NCBI GenBank assembly: GCA_009911365.1
Contig: QXXF01000023.1
Location: 1 to 64,000, forward strand
Source: Clostridiales bacterium
Lineage (GTDB): Bacteria > Bacillota > Clostridia > Peptostreptococcales > Anaerovoracaceae
DNA: 64,000 bases
Reading direction: 5' to 3'
In this document: piece after piece, positions 29,975-38,424 of the stretch
Position numbering within the stretch: position 1 is the first letter of the stretch
Layout of the letters: every line of letters begins with the position of its first letter
Notes under the pieces: generated by a model
What the model was told of the DNA's origin: nothing
The model's input: only the letters and a program-made list of their open reading frames with translations
The model's database searches: none
Position numbers and translations under genes: made by a program

Positions 29975-30004
29975 TTGAATTATGCCACGCATATGTGGTA
30001 GAAT
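29975..30004 (+). promoter_or_regulatory. Promoter of the repeat leader
   Basis: TTGAAT (29975-29980), an 18-base spacer, TAGAAT (29999-30004). The spacer carries CCAC-N6-GTGG, a small palindrome that could be an operator. The predicted start is near 30011, about 37 bases before the leader ATG. Confidence 0.65.
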
Positions 30005-30047
30005 GAGCATACATTGAATTCATTTTTGAAAAAAGGACTTGAACGTC

Positions 30048-30396
<349 letters not shown>

Positions 30397-30423
30397 GAAA
30401 AAATCAAGGAAAGGTAAGAAAAC

Positions 30424-32202
30424 ATGAAAGAATTAAGAATGAACCTGCGGGGCTCATGGAGAAGAGTTCTCGCGATGATCACAGTGGCGGCCATGTGCTT
30501 TAGCGTGGTTAGCGTCACTCCGGCGTTCGCAACTGGAGAAGGGGAAGCAGTAACAAACAACCATGTCACATTTAGTAAAGCGGAAGCCGGGGAAGACGGC
30601 ACTGCGACAAGTGAAGTTAAAGTAAGTGCTGAAGGTGTAAAACCCGGATCTTCTGCGACAGTAAAGGTGGCGGGCAGTTTACAGCTAATGGGAGAAGTTG
30701 CGATTGTGCTCAAAGACGACTCGGCAGATGTTAATGAAGAAAATTATGACGTAGCATGGACCATTGAAGACGTTGCTAATGAGTCAGAGGGCACAAAGAC
30801 TAGCGAAGCGACAGCGACAATAGATGAAAATGGACTTGTCACAGGCGTGGCAGAAGGCAATGTCAAAGCTATATTGACAGTGACTGAAAAGGCACAGACA
30901 GCAAGTGGAGATGCTACAACAGAACCTTTGGTAGGAGAACTTGCGATTGAAGTGACCGCAGAAGAAAAGCCTCCAGTTGAAGAGCCAGTAAAGAAAGACG
31001 GCGTTACACTTGAAAAGGCCGAAGGCGATGATGCGACAAGCGTTACGATTAACGGCGATGAAACCGTGACACTCGCAGCTGGAGAAACTTTAGAACCTAC
31101 AGCTCTGGCCAAAATTAAGACAAATGATGCTTCTATTGATAAACAAAAGGTAACAGTGGCATGGAGCAGTAGCAATCCAAAGGTTTTAAAGAAATGTGAA
31201 GACGCTGAAAAGGCCGGAACCTTTGAAGCAGTGACAGACGGTGAAGCAAAGGTCAAAGTAAACGTGAAATACGGAGATAGCGATACAGAGGGCGTGGATT
31301 CCAATGAGATCACTGTCAAAGTAGACACGCCACCAGTAGTGGATCCAGAAGATGGCGATGAAAAAGTCGTCACCACAGTCGAAGCGGTCAAAATCAAGAA
31401 GGCCGCGACAGAACTGACAGTGGGCGGAACAGAAAGGCTGACGGCGGAAGTGACGGTGTCCCCTACGGACGCTGAAAAACCGGCTCCTGAATGGCACTCC
31501 AGCAACGAAAAAGTGGCGACCGTTGCCGCGGACGGCACAGTGAAAGCGATCGCCGCAGGAAAAGCCAACATCACGGCGACCGCTAAAATTGGGAATAGCG
31601 AAAAAACTTCCGAACCATGTGTGGTAACCGTAAAGGCAAAAACAGTTCCTTCCACAGATAAACCAACGGAAGGAAACAAGCCACAGAACACGACATCAAA
31701 TTCGGCACCAAAAGTCGGAGAGAAAAAAGTGATCGCTGGTGTTACTTATAAAGTGGCAAAGGCAAACACGGTCACGTACCAAAAGCCAAAGAAAAACGCC
31801 AAAAAAGTCACGATTCCAGCGACCGTCAAGATCAATGGAAAAACTTACAAAGTCACGGCCGTTGAAAAGAATGCGTTCAAAGGCAACAAGAAGGTGAAGA
31901 CCGTGAAGGTCGGAAAGAACGTGACGACCATCGGAGCCGGTGCGTTCCAGAACTGTGGAGCTCTGACCACGGTGACGCTTCCGGCAAAAACGAAGACCAT
32001 CGGAAAGAACGCTTTCGCAAACAGCAAAAAACTGAAGAAGATCGTCATCAAATCCACGAAGATGACCAAAAAGACCATCAAGAACGGCGCATTTAAGAAA
32101 GTTTACAAGAAAGCGACGGTGGACGTGCCGAACAAAAAGGCGAAAACTTACAAGAAGCTGTTCCAAAAGAAGGGCCTGCCGAAAGCGTGCAAAGTCAAAT
32201 AA
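30424..32202 (+). CDS. Secreted surface protein: BIG2 Ig-like domains and BspA-type leucine-rich repeats
   Basis: The 592-residue protein starts with a long signal peptide (RRVLAMITVAAMCFSVV core, cleavage near AFA about residue 38). Ig-like segments follow, the clearest a BIG2 domain near 320-400 with SSNEKVATVAADGTVKAIAAGKANITATA. A Pro/Lys/Asn-rich linker then leads to two or three BspA-type LRR_5 units (NAFKGNKKVKTVKVGKNVTTIG and the following GAFQNCGALTTVTLP) and a basic tail. No LPXTG motif is seen; attachment may be through the basic C-terminus. BspA-type LRR proteins commonly bind host or bacterial surfaces. AAGGAAAGG precedes the ATG. Expression probably depends on read-through of the leader terminator. 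The 3' half is more GC-rich than the 5' half. Confidence 0.82.
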   Translation: MKELRMNLRGSWRRVLAMITVAAMCFSVVSVTPAFATGEGEAVTNNHVTFSKAEAGEDGTATSEVKVSAEGVKPGSSATVKVAGSLQLMGEVAIVLKDDSADVNEENYDVAWTIEDVANESEGTKTSEATATIDENGLVTGVAEGNVKAILTVTEKAQTASGDATTEPLVGELAIEVTAEEKPPVEEPVKKDGVTLEKAEGDDATSVTINGDETVTLAAGETLEPTALAKIKTNDASIDKQKVTVAWSSSNPKVLKKCEDAEKAGTFEAVTDGEAKVKVNVKYGDSDTEGVDSNEITVKVDTPPVVDPEDGDEKVVTTVEAVKIKKAATELTVGGTERLTAEVTVSPTDAEKPAPEWHSSNEKVATVAADGTVKAIAAGKANITATAKIGNSEKTSEPCVVTVKAKTVPSTDKPTEGNKPQNTTSNSAPKVGEKKVIAGVTYKVAKANTVTYQKPKKNAKKVTIPATVKINGKTYKVTAVEKNAFKGNKKVKTVKVGKNVTTIGAGAFQNCGALTTVTLPAKTKTIGKNAFANSKKLKKIVIKSTKMTKKTIKNGAFKKVYKKATVDVPNKKAKTYKKLFQKKGLPKACKVK

Positions 32203-32306
32203 TGGACGCTGGCGAGCGATACCGAGAAACAGCGAAGAGGCGGATCGGATTCTGTCATGAGACGATCAGCGAAGACGAGGCGAGAGCCTGGCTGAACTGG
32301 TCATGA
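32202..32306 (+). CDS. Possible 34-residue protein coupled to the surface-protein gene
   Basis: An ATG overlaps the preceding stop codon (TAATG at 32200-32204). The frame runs 34 codons (MDAGERYRETAKRRIGFCHE and onward) to a TGA, itself overlapping a nine-codon frame. The overlap suggests coupled translation, but there is no recognised family and the region could simply be a trailer. The rest of the gap to 32340 holds nothing else. Confidence 0.25.
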   Translation: MDAGERYRETAKRRIGFCHETISEDEARAWLNWS

Positions 32307-32339
32307 AACAGCAATTCAGACTAAACAACTAACATATCA

Positions 32340-32382
32340 AACCACGAGGCGCGGGATCTCCTAATCTGCGCTTTGTGGTTTT
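32340..32382 (+). terminator. Terminator after the surface-protein locus
   Basis: AACCACGAGGCGC pairs with GCGCTTTGTGGTT (one mismatch region) across a 15-base loop, followed by TTTTTT. Confidence 0.75.
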
Positions 32383-32402
32383 TTAAGAGGTTTTCCTCTA
32401 TT

Positions 32403-32600
32403 TCAACTGAATCCAAGTCTGATACACATCCAGCTTTTTTGTGTTTCCTCATCTGTTTTCGTCAAAATATATTTGCAAATGATGTTTTCATTGTCGCCCC
32501 GTTTCCACATAATATCGCTGTCAAAATGCTGAGCATCCGCAAGGCCTTCGATGATTTCCGAACTATTGCCATTGGTGCAGATAAAGCAATAGCTCCTGGT
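32403..32600 (-). pseudogene. C-terminal remnant of an unrecognised protein
   Basis: The minus-strand frame ending at 32403 has protein-like composition (SSEIIEGLADAQHFDSDIMW and EETQKSWMCIRLGFS). Upstream it runs into sequence that encodes the alcohol dehydrogenase remnant on the other strand, so no start remains. I do not recognise the family. Confidence 0.3.
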
Positions 32601-33076
32601 GTAAGGCCGCTCTGGTGACAAATGGGGGAAAATGTGTGGATTGGGATTACACGGATCTGCCGGAATACATGCTGCTGGTGATCTATATTCCAACTACTGC
32701 GGGGACAGGCAGTGGAGTGACTTTTGTAGCGGTCATCACAGATGAAGAGAAAAAATACAAGATGGGAATCATGGATGCGATTAAGCTGCGGCCCAGCATA
32801 ACTATTGCGGACCCGGAACTGCTGATGACCTTGCCGCCGTCACTAACAGCTTCCGCAGGTGTTGATGCGCTGTCTTATGCTGGAGTGAAAAAGGTCAAAG
32901 AGCTCAATGAAAAGGTGAAAATTCCAAAATTAAAAGATCTGAATGATATTAAGGAAGAACATTTCCGTGCCATCGCTGAGTGCTCCGCAGAAAACGTGTT
33001 GTCCGACGATAATGCCAGAGAAATTGACGCAGACGCTTATTTGGAGCTGATTTACGAAGCGTACAATGATAAATAG
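32600..33076 (+). pseudogene. Iron-containing alcohol dehydrogenase, internally deleted
   Basis: The frame holds the Fe-ADH coenzyme-binding stretch IPTTAGTGSGVTFVAVITDEE and the DPELLMTLPPSLTASAGVDAL signature (near 73-92). It then jumps straight to the C-terminal end of the family (VKKVKELNEKVKIPKLKDL to the final LIYEAYND). The roughly 180 residues with the iron-binding histidines are gone, and the N-terminal Rossmann part is missing before 32615. It is a deletion remnant without activity. The nearest intact relatives would be group III alcohol dehydrogenases or the AdhE reductase domain. Confidence 0.8.
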
Positions 33077-33148
33077 ATTCGGGCCAATAGGTTTCCAGTT
33101 TAGGAAAAAAAGAGATTTTTCTCAAAAGGAAAATAAAAGATAATAGTA

Positions 33149-33188
33149 ATGCCGCCAGTCCGGCAGATAAGGGCTGGCGGTATTTTTT
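33149..33188 (+). terminator. Terminator after the alcohol dehydrogenase remnant
   Basis: ATGCCGCCAGTCC (33149-33161) pairs with GGGCTGGCGGTAT (33171-33183), with one wobble, and is followed by TTTTTT. Confidence 0.85.
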
Positions 33189-33290
33189 GTTATGTAGGAA
33201 ATATTGCCTGTGATATTTCTAGAATATCAACAAGGTCACCACTGGAAAAGAATCGGCGAAGCCGGATTTGTTCTATTATTGCATAAAATT
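33186..33290 (+). repeat. Dispersed two-hairpin intergenic repeat, copy B
   Basis: GTAGGAAATAT ... ATATTTCT hairpin, then GAATATCAACAAGGTC and an ACTGG-rich middle, ending with GATTTGTTC. It is collinear with copy A on the minus strand (4624-4702), with clear base identity across the blocks. Confidence 0.6.
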
Positions 33291-33315
33291 CAAAAAAGAA
33301 TTAAACTATAAGCTA

Positions 33316-33412
33316 AGAACAAAGTCATTTTCTATCAATTCTCTGTCACAGATAGGCTTTGTCGGTATTTCATCAATATCACATATGATATTTCCTACTA
33401 CATAGAAAGGGG
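33316..33412 (-). repeat. Dispersed two-hairpin intergenic repeat, copy D
   Basis: Read on the minus strand: GTAGGAAATATCATATGTGATATT, ACCGACAAAGCC, a divergent middle, GACTTTGTT. It faces copy B across 25 bases, so the 33186-33412 gap is essentially two inverted copies placed upstream of the sigma-54 activator gene. Confidence 0.55.
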
Positions 33413-33431
33413 ACAACAGGGGGACTGATTC

Positions 33432-34850
33432 GTGAAACAAAAAAATCTTGATTATAAAACATTTCTTGAAAATATCGATGGCATGGTAATTGTAGATGAA
33501 GAAGGAACGATTCTTGTGATGGAAGATAAACTGGCAAAATCTTGCTTCATAGATGGCATTCCTTTAGACAAAAATACTGCGGTAGGCAGAAATATCATGG
33601 ATGTCATTCCAACCACGAACATCATGAATTGCTTTGATTCACAGGAATCGCAGATTGCCGACTATTATTTTGTCGAAGGCCGGACGATTGTCAGTACTAG
33701 AAAACCGATCACTGTTAACGGACAAGTCACCTATGCCATGGAATTCGATTTGTTCGGCATTGACGGTGAATTCCTTTCTGATTTTCTCACCAAAACCAAT
33801 ATGATTTCAAAAAATCTGCAACAACGTATCAGTGAGTTGCAGCCAGAGGTTCCCACAAAATACACGATCAACACCATCATTGGCACCAGTCCCAAAATGG
33901 TTCGGCTCAAAGAAGAAATTCAGATCGCTTCACGTTATAACTCCACAGTGCTCATTGAAGGAGAGACTGGAAGTGGGAAAGAACTAGTGGCTCATTCCAT
34001 CCATGCCCTCAGCGACAGGCAGCTTGCGCCTTTTATTAAGATCAACTGTGCTGCAATACCGGAAAATCTCGTGGAAAGCGAATTGTTTGGTTACACGGAA
34101 GGCTCCTTCACTGGTGGGCGGAAAGGCGGAAAAAAAGGAAAGTTGGAGTTGGCAAATGGCGGAACAATTTTTCTGGATGAAATCAATCAAATGCCTCTTT
34201 CCGCACAGCCGAAACTGCTCCGTGCGCTTCAGGAGCATGAAGTCAATCCCATTGGAAGCGAAAAAAACATTCCCATTGATGTCCGCGTTATTGCGACCTC
34301 CAATGAAAATCTGAAAAAAATGGTGCAGGAAGGCCTGTTCCGGGAAGATTTGTATTACCGGCTCAATGTCATGAATATTCAGGTACCCCCTTTGGCTGAG
34401 CGAAAAGAAGATATTTCAGATATCGTTAATGCTCTGATTCAACGTCTGAATCGGCCTCTGGGAAAATCCATCACTGGTATTTCGCAGCGGGCGCTCCATT
34501 TATTAAAAGGTTATCACTGGCCGGGAAACGTTCGGGAATTGAACAACGTCATCGAGCGGGCCATGAACCACTGCCAGGGAGATTTATTGAAAACGATCCA
34601 TTTCAATGATGATTTTCTGCAAACCTATGCCCCAGAAGCGATGATCGATGAGGAGTCGGCGGAAGAAACTCTAGAGCAGGTAAGAGGCCGCGCAGAGAGA
34701 AAGGCGATCATCGACGCTTTGATCAATTGTCATGGAAATAAGGTCAAGGCGGCGCGTTCCTTAGGAATTTCCCGCTCTCTAATCCATAAAAAGATCAATA
34801 AATTTTCAATCACTGAAAAAGAATATTTTTGCTTTTTTTGTTTATTCTAA
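33432..34850 (+). CDS. Sigma-54-dependent transcriptional activator (PAS-AAA-Fis)
   Basis: The 472-residue protein has an N-terminal PAS-like sensory part (about 10-120) and a sigma-54 AAA+ domain with Walker A GETGSGKE (near 178-185), the sigma-54 contact loop EGSFTGGRKGG, and Walker B GGTIFLDEIN. The C-terminal Fis-type helix-turn-helix is HGNKVKAARSLGISRSLIHKKI. The loop has Gly where the GAFTGA motif usually ends in Ala. The GTG start follows GGGGG at good spacing. It lies directly upstream of a -24/-12 promoter for the antiporter and amidohydrolase genes and probably controls them. The signal is unknown; a substrate of the amidohydrolase is a reasonable guess. Confidence 0.9.
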   Translation: MKQKNLDYKTFLENIDGMVIVDEEGTILVMEDKLAKSCFIDGIPLDKNTAVGRNIMDVIPTTNIMNCFDSQESQIADYYFVEGRTIVSTRKPITVNGQVTYAMEFDLFGIDGEFLSDFLTKTNMISKNLQQRISELQPEVPTKYTINTIIGTSPKMVRLKEEIQIASRYNSTVLIEGETGSGKELVAHSIHALSDRQLAPFIKINCAAIPENLVESELFGYTEGSFTGGRKGGKKGKLELANGGTIFLDEINQMPLSAQPKLLRALQEHEVNPIGSEKNIPIDVRVIATSNENLKKMVQEGLFREDLYYRLNVMNIQVPPLAERKEDISDIVNALIQRLNRPLGKSITGISQRALHLLKGYHWPGNVRELNNVIERAMNHCQGDLLKTIHFNDDFLQTYAPEAMIDEESAEETLEQVRGRAERKAIIDALINCHGNKVKAARSLGISRSLIHKKINKFSITEKEYFCFFCLF

Positions 34851-34861
34851 ATTGTTTGATT

Positions 34862-34903
34862 ATTATACACATGTTTCAGCCCTTCGCCTGAAATATGTGT
34901 ATA
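34862..34903 (+). promoter_or_regulatory. Palindrome: probable activator site (UAS), also terminator-like
   Basis: TTATACACATGTTTCAG (34862-34878) and CTGAAATATGTGTATAA (34887-34903) form a 17-base inverted repeat with one mismatch, about 80-120 bases upstream of the -24/-12 promoter. That is the usual distance for enhancer-binding proteins. A short T tract follows, so it may also terminate the activator transcript. Confidence 0.6.
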
Positions 34904-34983
34904 ATTTTGCGCACTGCTCTTCACTTTTTTGGGAGAATAATTCTCATGCCTTGAAATTACAATCTTTTTGCGTTCTTTCATTT

Positions 34984-34998
34984 TGGCATCTTCTTTGC
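34984..34998 (+). promoter_or_regulatory. Sigma-54 (-24/-12) promoter of the antiporter operon
   Basis: TGGCAT-N5-TTGC, with GG and GC separated by exactly ten bases, matches the sigma-54 consensus. It lies 43 bases before the ATG at 35042. Confidence 0.78.
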
Positions 34999-35041
34999 TA
35001 TTTACTTGGAGCAAACAGAAAAAAAGAAAGGTGGTATCGAA

Positions 35042-36565
35042 ATGTCAGAAGTTATCAAATCTCTTGCGATTGAACCAAAAGAGAAGAAAAAGTTAATTAT
35101 TACTTATGCTGTGACAATCATTTTATTCATTGTGTTGTATTTTGTCACGCCGCAAAACGTGCAGGAGAGCGGTGTCCTTACTGTTGCGCCTGCTGCGTTC
35201 CTTCTTGTGTTCATTTTTTACACAAAGCGGATACTAGAAGGTCTAATTTTAGGAACGATTCTCTCATATTTCATGATTTACAAAGGTGGCAGTGCTCAAC
35301 CGATCATGGAATCCATTCAGAAAACGCTAATGAGCGATACCTTTTCCTGGTTTCTCATGGTATGCGGAACCTTGGGCGGCATTATTGCTTTGCTGCAATA
35401 TGTAGGAGCGTCAGAAGCTTTTTCCAATTTTGTGGCAAAGCGAGTAAAAAGCCGCCGCAGCGTTCTCCTTTGGACAATGATTCTAGGCTTTGTCATTTTC
35501 ATTGATGATTACATCAATGTGCTGATCCGGGGCACGGCAATGGCAAAAGTAACGGACCACTATCGGGTTTCTCGTGAATTTCTCGCTTATGTCATCGACT
35601 CTTCAGCCGCTGCGGCGTGCATTATGATCCCTTTCTCCACATGGGCTATTTTCATCAGCGGCCTTTTGGAGGAAAATGGTCTGGCAAAAGCAGGTGAAGG
35701 ATTAGCGACTTACATGAAAACAATGCCATTTAACTTTTATGCGATCTGTTCTCTTTTAATTCTGATTCTCGCTATTATCGGCGTGATCAAACCATTTGGT
35801 CCAATGAAAAAGGCAGAGCTGGAAGCACAAGCGTGCTGGGAAAACGCAGTTGCTGAGGAGGAACAAAAGATCCAGACAATGCAGGAGACTAAAGCACTTG
35901 AGGCCGCAGAGACACGGGAAGAAACAGCAGATGAGAAAAGCGGAAAAGCACCGAAGCTGATTAACTTCCTGCTTCCAATTTTAGTTTTGATCGTTGTCAT
36001 GATTTATTTTGATATCGACGCAGTCGCCGGTATTTTTGCAACAGTGATCTTTATGTTTATCTTTTACATGATTCAGAGGCTTATTACACCGGAAAAATTT
36101 GCGGAAGTTTTCGTAGAGGGAACACAGGATATGGTTTTTGTTCTGCTTCTCATGCTGTTCTCCCTGACTTTTGCGGATGGGATCGATGCAGTGGGCTGCA
36201 TGGATTTTATGATCGATTTAGGTGTCACTTACGCAAATCCAAATACATTTGCGTTCATTGTATTCATTATCTTTGGCTGCACAGAGTTTGTCATGGGCTT
36301 AGTCTGGTCCCTTTATATTGTTGCCTTTCCCATTGTTATTCCAATCGCTGCCAATATTGAAGCGGATCCGATCTTGACCATCGCCGCAGTATGCTCTGCG
36401 GGGATCTGGGGAAGCAACACTTGTTTCTATGTGGATTGTACGATACTCAGTGCTCAGGCTTCAGGAATCACGCCATTCCGCCACGGCATCACACAACTGC
36501 CTTATGCGTTGATCACGGTCGCATTATCTGGTCTTTGCTTCTTGGTTTGCGGATTTATCCTGTAA
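35042..36565 (+). CDS. NhaC-family Na+/H+ antiporter-like transporter
   Basis: The 507-residue protein has about eleven hydrophobic helices, with a charged cytoplasmic loop (about 265-315) in the middle. Conserved features include FIDDYINVLIRGTAMAKVTDHYRVSREFLAYVIDSSAAAACIMIPFSTWA (in part), typical of NhaC/YfcC-type ion-transporter superfamily proteins with helical hairpins. The ATG at 35042 follows an AAAGAAAGGTGG site; the frame is open from 35006. Next to an amidohydrolase and under a sigma-54 promoter, it may exchange a metabolite (amino acid or dicarboxylate) with Na+ or H+ rather than serve pH homeostasis. The substrate is not predictable. Confidence 0.82.
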   Translation: MSEVIKSLAIEPKEKKKLIITYAVTIILFIVLYFVTPQNVQESGVLTVAPAAFLLVFIFYTKRILEGLILGTILSYFMIYKGGSAQPIMESIQKTLMSDTFSWFLMVCGTLGGIIALLQYVGASEAFSNFVAKRVKSRRSVLLWTMILGFVIFIDDYINVLIRGTAMAKVTDHYRVSREFLAYVIDSSAAAACIMIPFSTWAIFISGLLEENGLAKAGEGLATYMKTMPFNFYAICSLLILILAIIGVIKPFGPMKKAELEAQACWENAVAEEEQKIQTMQETKALEAAETREETADEKSGKAPKLINFLLPILVLIVVMIYFDIDAVAGIFATVIFMFIFYMIQRLITPEKFAEVFVEGTQDMVFVLLLMLFSLTFADGIDAVGCMDFMIDLGVTYANPNTFAFIVFIIFGCTEFVMGLVWSLYIVAFPIVIPIAANIEADPILTIAAVCSAGIWGSNTCFYVDCTILSAQASGITPFRHGITQLPYALITVALSGLCFLVCGFIL

Positions 36566-36588
36566 GTTGATTTTAGGAGGAAATAGTT

Positions 36589-38217
36589 ATGATTAATTAT
36601 GCTGATACGATTATACACGGTGCGTCCTTTTTTCCAGGATTGGACCTTCCAGAAGATTATGATTATATGGCTTTGAAAGATTCCCGTATCCTTTCCATGG
36701 GAAAAGGGCAGTGTTGGAAGGAGTACCGCAAACCTGACACGCAGGTTCTGGAATTTACAAAAGAACAGCTAGTGGTGCCAGGTTTTCACGATAGCCATCT
36801 TCATTTGTTGATGTCCGCTTTGAATTATCATTATGTGGATTTGTTCAATGTCCGTTCTGAAGAAGAGGCCGCTGCGTCAGTTGCGAAATTCGCTGAAGAC
36901 CATCCTGATGACGATTGGATCATTGGACTCAATTGGTATCATATAGACTGGGACCGCAAAGAACTGCCCACAAAAAAAAGTCTGGACGCTTATTTGCCGG
37001 ATCGTCCGGTATTTCTCATCAATACAGAGGTCCATGGCGCATGGGTGAATTCCAAGGCATTGGAAGTCTGCGGGATTGATGATTCCACTCCTGACCCGGA
37101 ATCTGGTGAAATCGTCAGAGATGAAAACGGTGAAGCCACTGGCTATCTGAATGAGACCGCTATGGGCCTTGGTGCGGTTGTCGCTCTTACTTTTGACATT
37201 GCGAAAGAAAAAGAACTGGTTAGTCTAGCATTGGAGCGATACGCTTCTTTTGGTGTCACTTCCATTCAGGATCTACGCCCAGAATTGGGATATGACTTGG
37301 GTCAATATGAAACCTATTATCAAATGGCACAGGAAGATAAACTAAAGGTACGTATCCATAGTGCTGCGAATCTAATGGATCCTATGGATGAAGTCATTGC
37401 GCAGAGGGAAAAATACAATGGGGATTTGTTTCAGATCGCACTTTTAAAGCAATACATGGATGGCGTTCCTACGACTCACACAGCCATGAGTTTAGAGCCT
37501 TATGTGGATGCGCCAGACCTAAAAGTGGAGCCTTTGGGCGATATTGAAAAAATGAAAAAACAGATTGAAAGAGCACATCGAAATGGGCTTTCGGTAAAAG
37601 TTCACTGCTGTGGTGATGGCGCGGTCCATCAAACATTAGATCTATATGAGAACGTCATAGAAAAGTATGGGCAAACGGCTTCCTGACACGCAGTGGAGCA
37701 TCTGGAGATCATTCATGCGGATGATATCGCACGAATGGCGAAACACCATATCATCGCTTCCATGCAGCCGGAGCACATGGTCATTCAGGTGGACCGCTGG
37801 GCTGACAATCCATATATGGATAAGTATTCTCCAGCGCAGATGAAAACCGCATGGTGCTTCCGTACTCTGCTGGACAAAGGGATCACTCTTGCTTTTGGCA
37901 GCGATTGCCCTGTGGTCAGCGTCAATCCGATCATGGGAATTTATCGGGCAGTGGCTCGTTTGTTCAACGATGGAAATCCCAGGGGAGGCATGAATCCAGA
38001 GCAAAAGATTTCCGTTCGGGAAGCACTGCATTGCTATACATACAACTCTGCTTACGGAATACACAGAGAACATGAATTGGGCACTTTGGAGCCGGGAAAG
38101 CTGGCTGATCTGGCGATTCTCGATCACAATATATTAGAAGTGGATCCAGATGTCATTCCTAAGACACAAGTATTGATGACGATCATGAATGGGAAGATAA
38201 CGTATCAAAAAGAATAA
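36589..38217 (+). pseudogene. YtcJ-like amidohydrolase (amidohydrolase_3) with one in-frame TGA
   Basis: One continuous frame of 543 codons is interrupted only by TGA at 37684-37686. Before it are the metal-binding HDSHLHLL (near 67-74), the INTEVHGAWVNSKAL signature and VKVHCCGDGAVHQ. After it are HAVEHLEIIH and FGSDCPVVSVNP, with the metal Asp. The family usually has Arg before the HAVEH-type motif, so a CGA to TGA transition is the simplest origin. The following base is C, the leakiest UGA context. Without read-through both halves would be inactive. It lies 23 bases after the antiporter gene in the same sigma-54 operon. The family includes exoenzyme-like amidases of unknown substrate. Confidence 0.85.
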
Positions 38218-38277
38218 AGTCAGCTTTGTTGATTCCGTTTCAATGGTAGACTTTATGGATATTCCCTACATAATAAA
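38217..38277 (-). repeat. Dispersed two-hairpin intergenic repeat, copy E (short)
   Basis: Read on the minus strand: ATGTAGGGAATATCC, ATAAAGTCTACCATTG, then CAACAAAGCTGACTTT. It shares both end blocks with copy A but lacks most of the GGAAATAT hairpin. Confidence 0.45.
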
Positions 38278-38280
38278 AAC

Positions 38281-38317
38281 ATGCGGATGCCGACTTTATT
38301 GCGGTCGGCATCCGTAT
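38281..38317 (-). terminator. Strong hairpin between convergent genes
   Basis: ATGCGGATGCCGAC (38281-38294) pairs with GTCGGCATCCGTAT (38304-38317) with one wobble. On the minus strand it is followed by GTTTTTATT, so it can terminate the AAA-ATPase-like gene transcript, and possibly both directions. Confidence 0.65.
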
Positions 38318-38424
38318 CTTCAGTAGAATGAAAGTGAATATAAAAATATTTATGATTTGCGCCTTGAGGCGTTTTCTAATCTTAGGAGCCCGAAATCAAA
38401 ACTGAAACACAGCAAATCAATGCG

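Noticed and set aside
30744-31691. A 315-codon open frame opposite the BIG2/LRR gene
   Set aside because: It is a low-complexity Ser/Val/Thr-rich antisense shadow of a Lys/Ala/Thr-rich gene. The sense frame has a signal peptide and domains.
37684-37686. TGA as a selenocysteine codon in the amidohydrolase
   Set aside because: The family has Arg before the HAVEH-type motif rather than a redox Cys, and I see no SECIS-like hairpin just after the TGA.
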